A stretch of DNA of 33,269 bases. It comes from JAHEFX01 sp964614585 (GTDB taxonomy: Bacteria; Actinomycetota; Acidimicrobiia; Spongiisociales; JAENVV01). Below, piece after piece: positions 16,220 through 23,179 of the stretch. The position numbers and the translations under genes were made by a program. Location: NCBI GenBank assembly GCA_964614585.1, contig CAZTLW010000009.1, positions 1 to 33,269 on the forward strand. The letters run 5' to 3'. Numbering within the stretch: the stretch's first letter is position 1; every line of letters begins with the position of its first letter. Under the pieces are notes generated by a model. It had not been told where the DNA came from, searched no databases, and was given only the letters and a program-made list of their open reading frames with translations.

Positions 16220-16575
16220 CGGAGCACCCCCTTCTTGATGGCGTAGCCCAGACCCTCGACGAGCGTCAGCATGAAGAGAATGACCGCGACGAGGCCGAAC
16301 ACGCCGAAGTCCTCGGCCGAGATGGCCCACGGGAACAGGAAGACGGCCTCGACGTCGAAGATGACGAAGAGCAGGCCGAAGATGTAGTACCGCACGTTGG
16401 ACTGGGCCCAGCCCTCGCCGACCGGGTCGACGCCGCACTCATAGGTGAGGTACTTGGCCCGGGTCGGGTTGGAGGGGCGGAGCAACGACGCCACGCCGAG
16501 GAGGGCGAGGACCAACACGACGCCGAGGGCCGCGAAGGCGCCCACCGTGATGTAGTCCTGGAAGTACTCGGTCAC
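16210..16575 (-). CDS. nuoA: NADH-quinone oxidoreductase subunit A
   Basis: A 121-residue three-helix subunit of complex I and first gene of the operon. The conserved loop is YECGVDPVGEGWAQSNVRYYIFGLLFVIFDVEAVFLFPWA. This includes the Cys of the conformational loop and the acidic DVEAVF helix. The GTG start at 16575 has GAGGAG just upstream. A TATACT promoter lies about 30 nt before it. Confidence 0.96.
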   Translation of the reverse strand: MTEYFQDYITVGAFAALGVVLVLALLGVASLLRPSNPTRAKYLTYECGVDPVGEGWAQSNVRYYIFGLLFVIFDVEAVFLFPWAISAEDFGVFGLVAVILFMLTLVEGLGYAIKKGVLRWE

Positions 16576-16606
16576 CGCTCCTCACCTGGTCCGCGTACGG
16601 GCGGCG

Positions 16607-16635
16607 AGTATATGCCCCCGACCCGGCAGGTCGAA
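16607..16635 (-). promoter_or_regulatory. Promoter of the nuo operon
   Basis: On the minus strand TTCGAC (16630-16635), 17 nt, then TATACT (16607-16612). Transcription would start near 16600, giving a leader of about 25 nt with a ribosome-binding site before nuoA. It is the best vegetative-type promoter in the window and, unlike most others here, is not leaderless. Confidence 0.65.
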
Positions 16636-16645
16636 TCGCGCCCGC

Positions 16646-17125
16646 TCAGTGGGTCAGGAGGTACTTCGTCACGACCACGACGTTGGCCAGGACCAGCACG
16701 ATGGCCGCGAAGACCACGCTCCGCGTCCGTGACGCTCCCGACGTGCGCCCGATGCCGTAGGCGCTCAGCCCGATGAAGGCGGCGAGCGAGAATCGGGCCA
16801 CCTCGGCGGGATCGTCGGCCGGGATCACCAGGACGGCCAGGGTCACGAGCGCGCCCACCAGCGTCGCCCCCGCCAGTTGGGCGCCGATCAGCTCGAGGTT
16901 GTGGCGACCGGGCGGCCCCTCCTCCACGAGGTTAGCCGCCAGTCGGAAGGCGAACACATGGGCGATCGCCAGCCCCAGGGCGGTGCCCCAGACCACGGCC
17001 AGGAGCCGACCGAGGACCGGCTCGACCACGAGCAGGGCGGCGCCGAGCACGACCGCCACGTAGAAGGCCATGGTGGCGGCCTCGAGCCACCACTCCCGCC
17101 GATGGGCGCCGGTCTCGTCGGCCAT
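16646..17125 (-). CDS. Small polytopic membrane protein of unknown function
   Basis: A 159-residue protein with about five hydrophobic helices (approximately residues 19-39, 42-65, 80-102, 112-127 and 135-156). It has a short charged amino terminus and no catalytic motif. I do not recognise the family. It lies upstream of nuoA on the same strand, but the nuo promoter lies in the 70-bp space between them. The ATG at 17125 follows TACCGT by exactly 6 nt, so the message is probably leaderless. It diverges from the gene at 17148 with only 22 bp between the two starts. Confidence 0.78.
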   Translation of the reverse strand: MADETGAHRREWWLEAATMAFYVAVVLGAALLVVEPVLGRLLAVVWGTALGLAIAHVFAFRLAANLVEEGPPGRHNLELIGAQLAGATLVGALVTLAVLVIPADDPAEVARFSLAAFIGLSAYGIGRTSGASRTRSVVFAAIVLVLANVVVVTKYLLTH

Positions 17126-17131
17126 GACCCC

Positions 17132-17141
17132 ACGGTACCGT
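17132..17141. promoter_or_regulatory. Symmetric divergent promoter (ACGGTACCGT)
   Basis: The 10-bp perfect palindrome ACGGTACCGT supplies a TACCGT -10 element on each strand. Exactly 6 nt separate it from the ATG at 17125 (minus) and from the GTG at 17148 (plus). Both messages would start at or next to the start codon. The overlapping elements mean polymerase can bind in only one direction at a time. Confidence 0.65.
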
Positions 17142-17147
17142 TCGGGG

Positions 17148-18236
17148 GTGCGCCCTCCGGACTACGCCGGCGGCTCGATCGCCAACCTCGCCGCCGAGCT
17201 CGAGGCCCGACTCGGCGGACGCCCGCCGCTGCCGGGCCTCGACGCCGACCGTTCGGGCCTCGTCCCCCACGGCGACAGCTACGTCCTGGCGCTCTTCGAC
17301 GGGCTCGGCGACCACCAGCTCACCCACGCCGCCGCCGGGACACTGCGTGGCACCCGGGTCGCCACCCTCGACGCCTGTTTTCCGTCGACGACCGTGGTCG
17401 GGCTCGCCTCGTTGGCGACCGCCCTCGCCCCGGCCGGTCACGGGCTCGTCTCCCATTTCCTCCACCTCGGCCCGCCGGTCGGCATCGTCAACGCCCTGCA
17501 GTGGCGGGACGTCTCCGGCCAGGAGGTCGACCTCGACACGAGTCGGCTGCTGCCCGAGACGGTGTGGGAGCGGCTGGCGGCGGCGGGCGCCGAACCGGTG
17601 ACCGTCCAGCCCGGGCCCTTCGAGGGGACGCCGCTCAGCCGGCTGCTGTACCGGGGGGCCCGGTTCGAGTCGGTGTGGTCCCCGGCCGAGTGGGTCGATG
17701 CCACGGTGGACCTGGCGTCGGTGCCGGGACGACTCGTGTTCGCCTACTGGCCGTCGGTCGACGTCGCCGCCCACGTGGCCGGCCAGCGGTCGACCATGTA
17801 CCGCGACGCCATGGCCGAGGTGGACGGACTCTGGTCCCGGCTCGTGGCCCGATTGCCCGAGGGGGTGGTGGCGGTGGCGACCGCCGACCATGGTCACGTC
17901 GACTACGGGCCCGACGAGCGGGTGGCGGTCGACCGCCACGGTGCCACCACGTTCGGCGATTCGCGGGCGCTCTTCCTCCGCACGAACGATGCCACGGCCG
18001 CCCGGTTGGCGGCCGAGCTCCCCGTCACGCTCGTCGATGACCCTCGTCCGCTGTTCGGACCGGGCGACCACCCCGAACTCGCCACCCGGCTCCCGACCCA
18101 CGTCCTGTTGGCCGACCCAGGCCGGTTGGTGATCCCGTCGTTCATGGACGACCGCCTCGTGGGCATGCACGGCGGCCTCGAGGCGGCGGAGTTGTCGGTG
18201 CCCCTGCTGGTCGGCGAGGGGTCGACCGGGGCCTAG
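17148..18236 (+). CDS. Alkaline phosphatase superfamily phosphodiesterase/pyrophosphatase-like protein
   Basis: A 362-residue protein with the metal-site layout of the type I phosphodiesterase/nucleotide pyrophosphatase branch. These are ALFDGLGD (Asp51), the nucleophile region FPSTTVVGLASLATA, YWPSVDVAAHV, TADHGHVDYG, and a late MHGGLEAAEL with the last His. No signal peptide is seen, so it may act in the cytoplasm. The GTG start at 17148 (RPPDYAGGS follows) lies 6 nt after TACCGT. An upstream ATG at 17070 would run into the divergent gene. The substrate cannot be told. Confidence 0.88.
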   Translation: MRPPDYAGGSIANLAAELEARLGGRPPLPGLDADRSGLVPHGDSYVLALFDGLGDHQLTHAAAGTLRGTRVATLDACFPSTTVVGLASLATALAPAGHGLVSHFLHLGPPVGIVNALQWRDVSGQEVDLDTSRLLPETVWERLAAAGAEPVTVQPGPFEGTPLSRLLYRGARFESVWSPAEWVDATVDLASVPGRLVFAYWPSVDVAAHVAGQRSTMYRDAMAEVDGLWSRLVARLPEGVVAVATADHGHVDYGPDERVAVDRHGATTFGDSRALFLRTNDATAARLAAELPVTLVDDPRPLFGPGDHPELATRLPTHVLLADPGRLVIPSFMDDRLVGMHGGLEAAELSVPLLVGEGSTGA

Positions 18237-18239
18237 CCT
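18234..18239 (+). promoter_or_regulatory. -10 element overlapping a stop codon
   Basis: TAGCCT lies exactly 6 nt before the ATG at 18246. Its first three bases are the TAG stop codon of the upstream gene. Confidence 0.6.
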
Positions 18240-18245
18240 GCGGGG

Positions 18246-19055
18246 ATGCGACGACGCTGCCCGGCCTGCGGCCGGGACCCCGGTGATGGCAGCACCTGCG
18301 ACGAGTGCGGCGCGCCCGTCTACCGCTACGCCGTCGAGTCCGACGAGTGGGACACGGCCAACCCCGACTTCGAGGATGCGTGGGACATCGACCCCGACGA
18401 CCTCGACTTCGGCGACGTCGACATCCCACCTCCCGATCCCGACCTCGTGCCCCCGCCACCGGTCACCACCCCGTCGCTGCCACCGTCAGGGGCCCGACCA
18501 CCGGTCCGCCGGCCCGCCGAGCCCCCGGCGCAACCGACGCCGGCGTCCGACCAGCCGACGCGGCGACCCTCCGGCTGCCGGGGCTGTCTCGTCGTCGTGC
18601 TCATCATCGCCGTGGTCGGCGGAGCGCTCGCCTTCTTCGCCTCGTTGCTGGTCACCGAAGGCACCATCGAGTTCGAGACCGGCGAGGCCACGTCCACCGC
18701 CTTCGATCCCGACGCCCAGGGCGAATGCCTCGACCTCGTGGTCGACGGGACGGTCGTGGTCGACACGGTCGAGGTGCCCTGCGACGAACCCCATGACGCC
18801 GAGGCGTTCCACCGGATCCTGCTGCCGGCCGGCCCGTTCCCCGGCGACGCAGCCCTGGCCGACGACGCCGACGCCGCCTGCCTCGAGCGGTTCCCCGACT
18901 ACGTGGGCGCCGAGTACGCCGTCTCCGAGTACTGGCTCGACTCCCTGGTGCCCACCGAGGCGGGCTGGTCGGCCGGCGACCGGGAGATCGTCTGCCTGCT
19001 CGTCTCGGGGGACGGGTCACCGCTCGTGGGGTCGGGGTACCGCTCGGGTCGCTGA
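18246..19055 (+). CDS. Zinc-ribbon, membrane-anchored protein with septum-formation-like domain
   Basis: A 269-residue protein. Residues 5-21 form a zinc ribbon (CPAC...CDEC). A long acidic then Pro-rich linker (about 30-110) leads to a Cys-rich turn and one transmembrane helix (about 119-139). The outer part matches the pattern of the actinobacterial septum-formation domain: VPCDEPHDAEAF, a Cys/Phe/Tyr region, and LVPTEAGWSAGDREIVCLL with paired cysteines. Topology would be ribbon inside, domain outside. The function of this domain family is poorly known. It may be expressed with the upstream gene as well as from its own promoter. Confidence 0.8.
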   Translation: MRRRCPACGRDPGDGSTCDECGAPVYRYAVESDEWDTANPDFEDAWDIDPDDLDFGDVDIPPPDPDLVPPPPVTTPSLPPSGARPPVRRPAEPPAQPTPASDQPTRRPSGCRGCLVVVLIIAVVGGALAFFASLLVTEGTIEFETGEATSTAFDPDAQGECLDLVVDGTVVVDTVEVPCDEPHDAEAFHRILLPAGPFPGDAALADDADAACLERFPDYVGAEYAVSEYWLDSLVPTEAGWSAGDREIVCLLVSGDGSPLVGSGYRSGR

Positions 19056-19076
19056 TTTCTCCTGCGCCAATCCGAA

Positions 19077-19096
19077 TCATTAGGGTCGCCTAATGA
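19077..19096. promoter_or_regulatory. Iron-regulator-type operator over the fbpA -10 and start codon
   Basis: Inverted repeat TCATTAGG - GTCG - CCTAATGA with perfect 8-bp arms. Its TTAGG-N4-CCTAA core matches the core spacing of DtxR/IdeR boxes as I recall them. It covers the TAGGGT -10 element (19081-19086) and the start codon of the iron-binding protein gene, so a bound repressor would block initiation. Assignment to DtxR/IdeR rather than Fur is inference. Confidence 0.65.
19081..19086 (+). promoter_or_regulatory. -10 element of the iron transporter operon (leaderless)
   Basis: TAGGGT lies exactly 6 nt before the ATG at 19093, inside the palindromic operator. Confidence 0.6.
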
Positions 19097-20088
19097 AGAA
19101 AACGATCCCTGCCTTCGTTTCGCTCGTGCTGGCCCTCGCCCTCCTCACCGGCGCGTGCGGCGGCGACGCCGACGTCCTGACCGTGTACTCGGGCCGCTCC
19201 GAGGACCTCGTCGGCCCGGTCATCGACCGGTTCACCGAGGAGACCGGCATCGAGGTCGACGTGCGATACGGGGATTCGGCCGAGCTCGCCACCACCATCA
19301 CGGTCGAGGGCGCCGACACCCCGGCCGACGTGTTCTTCGCCCAGGACCCGGCATCGCTCGGGCTCGTGGCCGGGGAGGGCCTGTTCGAGCCCCTCCCCGA
19401 CGATCTCACCGACCGCGTCCCGGAACGATTCCGCGACGACGAGGACCGCTGGGTGGGCACCTCGGCACGGGTGCGGGTGGTCATCGTCAATCCCGCGCTC
19501 GTCGGCGACGACGAACTGCCGACCTCGATCTGGGACCTGACCGATCCGCGGTGGGAGGGCCGGCTGGGCATCGCCCCCACCAACGGTTCGTTCCTGGCCT
19601 TCGTGTCGGCGATGATCCTCGACGAGGGCGAGGAGCGGACGCTCGAGTGGCTGGAGGCGATCGCCGCCAACGACCCGACCGACTACCCGGGCAACAGCCC
19701 GATGGTGGAGGCGACCGACCTCGGCCAGCAGGACGCCGGCCTCACCAACCACTACTACCTGCTGCGCCGCGAGGCCGAGCTCGGGTCGGTGACCGCCGAG
19801 AACCACTTCCTCACCGCCGGCGACGCCGGGTCACTCGTCATGACCGCCGGGGCCGGGATCCTCTCGGACTCCGACGGCGCCGAGCGGTTCGTCGAGTTCC
19901 TCCTCGAGGAGGAGACCCAGACGTACTTCGCCACCGAGACGTTCGAGTTCCCGATGGTCGAGGGCGTCGAGCCCGCACCCGGCCTCCCGGCGATCGACGA
20001 CATTCCCTCACCCGACATCGACCTCTCCGACCTCTCGGGCGCCCTCGAGCGGGCGGTGGAGCTCGTCGCAGAAGCCGGCCTCGTCTGA
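19093..20088 (+). CDS. fbpA: Iron(III) ABC transporter substrate-binding lipoprotein
   Basis: A 331-residue extracytoplasmic binding protein of the FbpA/FutA type. The signal peptide ends in a lipobox-like LLTGAC (Cys22), so it should be lipid-anchored. Family features are LTVYSGRSEDLVGPVIDRFTEETGI, PADVFFAQDPASLG, PTSIWDLTDPRWEGRLGIAPTNGSF and the tyrosine pair NHYY (Tyr221/Tyr222), which coordinates ferric iron in relatives. It starts an operon with the permease and ATPase genes, under a palindromic operator. Confidence 0.93.
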   Translation: MKKTIPAFVSLVLALALLTGACGGDADVLTVYSGRSEDLVGPVIDRFTEETGIEVDVRYGDSAELATTITVEGADTPADVFFAQDPASLGLVAGEGLFEPLPDDLTDRVPERFRDDEDRWVGTSARVRVVIVNPALVGDDELPTSIWDLTDPRWEGRLGIAPTNGSFLAFVSAMILDEGEERTLEWLEAIAANDPTDYPGNSPMVEATDLGQQDAGLTNHYYLLRREAELGSVTAENHFLTAGDAGSLVMTAGAGILSDSDGAERFVEFLLEEETQTYFATETFEFPMVEGVEPAPGLPAIDDIPSPDIDLSDLSGALERAVELVAEAGLV

Positions 20089-20090
20089 GA

Positions 20091-21698
20091 ATGGCGGCTC
20101 CGCCGGCGTCCGCGAGACGCGTCCGGTCGCGGCTGGGCCTCCCACCCCCGCGGGGACGCGGCCCCATCTGGGCGTGGGTGGTGGCGGTGGCAGTGCTCGC
20201 GCCCGCCACCACCACGCTCGTCTGGATGGTCGTCGCCAACGTCGGCCGCGCCTCCGGGGCGCTCGAGGCCATCGGAGTCGCACGGACCCTGGAGTTGTTG
20301 GCCAACACGCTCGGGTTGGCGGCGGCCACCACGGCCACGGCCCTCGCCATCGGCCTCGGAGGGGCCTGGGTCACCACCCGCACCGACCTGGCCGGACGCC
20401 GGGTGTGGACGGTGCTTCTCGCCCTGCCCCTCGTCTTTCCGTCCTACGTCGGCGCCCTCGCCCTCGTCGGCGCCTTCGGCCCCGAGGGCATCGTCTCCGG
20501 TGCGCTCGGGCTCGGCGTCGGCCGCCCGGGCGGGTTCTGGGGATCGTGGGCGGCGCTCTCCCTCTTCAACGCCCCGTACGCCTTCCTCCTCGGGGCGGTG
20601 GCGCTCCGTCGCATGGACCCGGCCCTCGAGGAGGCCGCCCGAAGCCTCGGTCTCGGTCCCTGGGCGACGTTCGCCCGGGTGGTGCTCCCCCAGCTCCGAC
20701 CGACGATGGCCGCCGCCGGGCTGCTGGTGGCGCTCTACACCATCGCCGACTTCGGGGCGGTCTCCTTCATGGGTTTCGACACCTTCACCCGGGCGATCTA
20801 CTCGCGCTTTCGCATCGGTGACATCGAGTCGGCCATCGCCATCGCCGCGGTGCTGGTCGTCATCGCCGTCCTGCTGCTGCTGGTGGTTCGGGACGCCCGC
20901 CGCACCCACACACCGGTGGCGACGCCCGACCGGCCCCCGACCCCGATCGCCCTCGGCACCTGGGGACGGGTGGGTGCCGTCGCCGGGCTGACGACGATCG
21001 TGACCCTGTCGGTCGTCCTCCCGGTCGTGGTGCTCGTGGGCTGGACCCTGCGGGGCGCGTCGGCCGCCACCATCGGCGACCTGTGGTCGGCGACCCTCGG
21101 GTCGCTGGCCGTGGCGGCCCCGGCGGGGGTGGCCACCGCCCTGGTCGCCGTGCCGGTGGCCCTGCTCGTGGTCCGCCACCCCAGCCGCTCGTCGATGGCG
21201 CTCGACCGGGTCCAGTGGGGCCTCTATTCGCTCCCCCATCTCGCCGTGGCGCTCGCGCTCCTCGTCTTCGCCCTCGAGGTCGCCCGGCCGCTCTACCAGA
21301 CCATCCCGCTGCTCGTCCTCGCCTTCGTCACGATGTTCCTGCCCCAGGCGACGGGCTCGCTGGCCGACGGCCTCCACGCCATCTCGCCGCGGCTGGAAGA
21401 ATCGGCTCGTTCGCTGGGTCGGGGCCCGGTGGGTGCCTTCGTCGGGGTCACGGCCCCGCTGATCCGCCCCCACCTCGTCACCGGCGCCCTGCTCGTCTTC
21501 CTCACCACCATGAAGGAACTGCCCGCCACGCTGCTGCTGCGCCCGACCGGACTCGACACGCTGTCCGTCCGGATCTGGTCGGCCGTGGAGGAGGGCTTCC
21601 TGGGCCGGGCGAGCGCCGCCTCGCTCATCCTGCTCGCCGTGTCCGCGATCCCCATGTACCTGCTGTCGACGCGCGATCTCCGGGCGGGGACCCGATGA
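20091..21698 (+). CDS. fbpB: Iron(III) ABC transporter permease (fused double permease)
   Basis: A 535-residue protein with about twelve membrane helices, made of two BPD_transp_1 domains in tandem as in FbpB/SfuB. Each half ends in an EAA loop that docks the ATPase: LEEAARSLGLGPWATFARVVLPQLRP in the first and LEESARSLGRGPVGAFVGVTAPLIRP in the second. The ATG at 20091 lies 2 nt after the fbpA stop. Its TGA overlaps the fbpC ATG in ATGA. Confidence 0.94.
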   Translation: MAAPPASARRVRSRLGLPPPRGRGPIWAWVVAVAVLAPATTTLVWMVVANVGRASGALEAIGVARTLELLANTLGLAAATTATALAIGLGGAWVTTRTDLAGRRVWTVLLALPLVFPSYVGALALVGAFGPEGIVSGALGLGVGRPGGFWGSWAALSLFNAPYAFLLGAVALRRMDPALEEAARSLGLGPWATFARVVLPQLRPTMAAAGLLVALYTIADFGAVSFMGFDTFTRAIYSRFRIGDIESAIAIAAVLVVIAVLLLLVVRDARRTHTPVATPDRPPTPIALGTWGRVGAVAGLTTIVTLSVVLPVVVLVGWTLRGASAATIGDLWSATLGSLAVAAPAGVATALVAVPVALLVVRHPSRSSMALDRVQWGLYSLPHLAVALALLVFALEVARPLYQTIPLLVLAFVTMFLPQATGSLADGLHAISPRLEESARSLGRGPVGAFVGVTAPLIRPHLVTGALLVFLTTMKELPATLLLRPTGLDTLSVRIWSAVEEGFLGRASAASLILLAVSAIPMYLLSTRDLRAGTR

Positions 21699-22726
21699 CC
21701 GACCTCGGCATCCCCGAGATCCGCTGCCGAGGCCTCACCAAACGCTTCGGCGAGGTCACGGCGGTGGACCGCCTCGACCTCGACGTGTGGCACGGCACGA
21801 TCGTCTCGATCCTCGGCCCCTCCGGGTGCGGCAAGACCACGGCGCTGCGCCTCATCGCCGGGTTCGAGGAGCCCGATGGGGGCTCGATCCGGATCGGCGA
21901 CCGCCTCGTGGCGGCCGAGGGCGCCTGGTCACCGCCCGAGCGCCGCTCGGTGGGCATGGTGTTCCAGGACCACGCCCTCTTCCCGCACCTCTCGGTGGCC
22001 GGCAACGTCGGCTTCGGTCTCGCCAAGGAAGACCGGGCCCGGGTCGGCGACGTGCTCGACCTCGTCGGTCTGGGCGACCTCGGGGCTCGGATGCCCGCCG
22101 AGCTGTCCGGAGGCCAACGCCAGCGGGTCGCCCTCGCCCGGGCGCTGGCGCCCGAGCCGCGGGTGGTGCTGTTGGACGAGCCGTTCTCGAGTCTCGACGC
22201 GGCCCTGCGGGCGCAGGTCCGCGACGAGGTGGGCCGGATCCTCCGGGAGGCGGGGGCGACGGCCGTGTTGGTGACCCACGACCAGGAGGAGGCGCTCTCG
22301 TTCTCCGACGTCGTGGCCGTCATGCGCGCCGGCCGGGTGGTACAGGCCGGTCGCCCGTCCGACCTCTACCTCGACCCCGTCGACGCCTGGGTGGCCGGAT
22401 TCGTGGGCGACGCCGACTTCCTCGACGGCACGGTGCGCGAGGGCCGGGTGGAGACGGCGATCGGGCGCTTCCCCGCCGGCGGGGCGGCGGCCGGGGCCGC
22501 CCGGGTCATGATCCGTCCCGAGTCGGTGGTGCTGGAGCCCAGTGCCGATGGCGTCGGCACGGTCGTCGACCGCCACTTCTACGGACACGACCAGGTCGTG
22601 ACGGTGCGGTTGGGCGAGGTGCTGCTCCGGAGCCGCCTCGGGCCCACCCCGACCTTCCGCCCGGGCGAGCAGGTGTCGGTGAGCGTTGGCGACGTGCGGG
22701 TGTTCGAGGCGGCGCCTACGGCCTGA
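21695..22726 (+). CDS. fbpC: Iron(III) ABC transporter ATP-binding protein
   Basis: A 343-residue ATPase. Walker A is GPSGCGKTT (residues 41-49), the Q-loop is MVFQDHALFPHLSV, the signature is LSGGQRQRVALARAL and Walker B is VVLLDEPFSSLD. The switch histidine is in LVTHDQEEAL. A TOBE-like regulatory domain follows (IRPESVVLEP...DRHFYGHDQVVTVRL). This is the FbpC/PotA layout. Start and fbpB stop overlap (ATGA), which suggests coupled translation. The stop region overlaps the convergent rhodanese gene by 11 nt. Confidence 0.94.
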   Translation: MTDLGIPEIRCRGLTKRFGEVTAVDRLDLDVWHGTIVSILGPSGCGKTTALRLIAGFEEPDGGSIRIGDRLVAAEGAWSPPERRSVGMVFQDHALFPHLSVAGNVGFGLAKEDRARVGDVLDLVGLGDLGARMPAELSGGQRQRVALARALAPEPRVVLLDEPFSSLDAALRAQVRDEVGRILREAGATAVLVTHDQEEALSFSDVVAVMRAGRVVQAGRPSDLYLDPVDAWVAGFVGDADFLDGTVREGRVETAIGRFPAGGAAAGAARVMIRPESVVLEPSADGVGTVVDRHFYGHDQVVTVRLGEVLLRSRLGPTPTFRPGEQVSVSVGDVRVFEAAPTA

Positions 22727-23123
22727 CGGTCGGGAGACCGGCGGCGTTCCAGGCCTGGATGCCGCCATCCAACTCGGTGACCTGGGTGAACCCGAGGTCC
22801 TTCATGAGACGCAGCGTCTCGGCCGACCGGTTGCCCGAGTTGCAGTACACGAGGTAGTGGGTGTCGCGGTCGAGGCCGTCGAGCACCGACTCGAACGACG
22901 ACTCGTAGAAGTCGAGTTGGCCGGCGCCCTCGATGTAGCCGACGGCGATCTCCTCGGACGTCCGCAGGTCGATCACGACGCCGGCGGCGTCGGCCTCGAT
23001 CGCGGCGGCGAAGTCGTTGGCATCGACACGGGTGAAGTCGCTGGCCTCGGTGTCGGCGCCGCAGCCGGCGGCGACGAGGCCCACGAGGACGAGCAGGGGG
23101 AGCAGGACTCGAAGGTGGCGCAT
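22716..23123 (-). CDS. Rhodanese-domain lipoprotein
   Basis: A 135-residue exported protein with a single rhodanese domain. The signal peptide ends in VAAGC (Cys21), a lipobox, so it should be anchored outside the membrane. The domain begins FTRVDANDFAAAIE, has VIDLRTSEEIAVGYI, and the active-site loop YCNSGNRS with catalytic Cys94 in a CxxGxR arrangement. It ends in ELDGGIQAWNAAGLP. Such domains move sulfane sulfur. An 18-bp CsoR/CstR-type palindrome sits upstream, which points to control by persulfide or copper. The ATG at 23123 is chosen for the signal peptide; no clear ribosome-binding site is seen. Confidence 0.92.
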   Translation of the reverse strand: MRHLRVLLPLLVLVGLVAAGCGADTEASDFTRVDANDFAAAIEADAAGVVIDLRTSEEIAVGYIEGAGQLDFYESSFESVLDGLDRDTHYLVYCNSGNRSAETLRLMKDLGFTQVTELDGGIQAWNAAGLPTVRP

Positions 23124-23152
23124 GGATGACTCAGGGGGTCGGGGTCGAACGG

Positions 23153-23158
23153 ATTGTA
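23153..23158 (-). promoter_or_regulatory. -10 element of the rhodanese gene
   Basis: TACAAT on the minus strand, adjoining and slightly overlapping the palindrome at 23157-23174. The predicted leader is about 22 nt. Confidence 0.55.
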
Positions 23159-23174
23159 TACCCCATGGGGTATA
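23157..23174. promoter_or_regulatory. CsoR/CstR-type operator
   Basis: Perfect 18-bp palindrome TATACCCCATGGGGTATA, 34 nt upstream of the rhodanese start. The TACCCC/GGGGTA half sites match operators of the CsoR family (copper sensor CsoR, persulfide sensor CstR) as I recall them. It lies where a repressor would cover the spacer and the -10 element. No CsoR-family regulator gene is in the window. Confidence 0.7.
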
Positions 23175-23179
23175 TCGGG

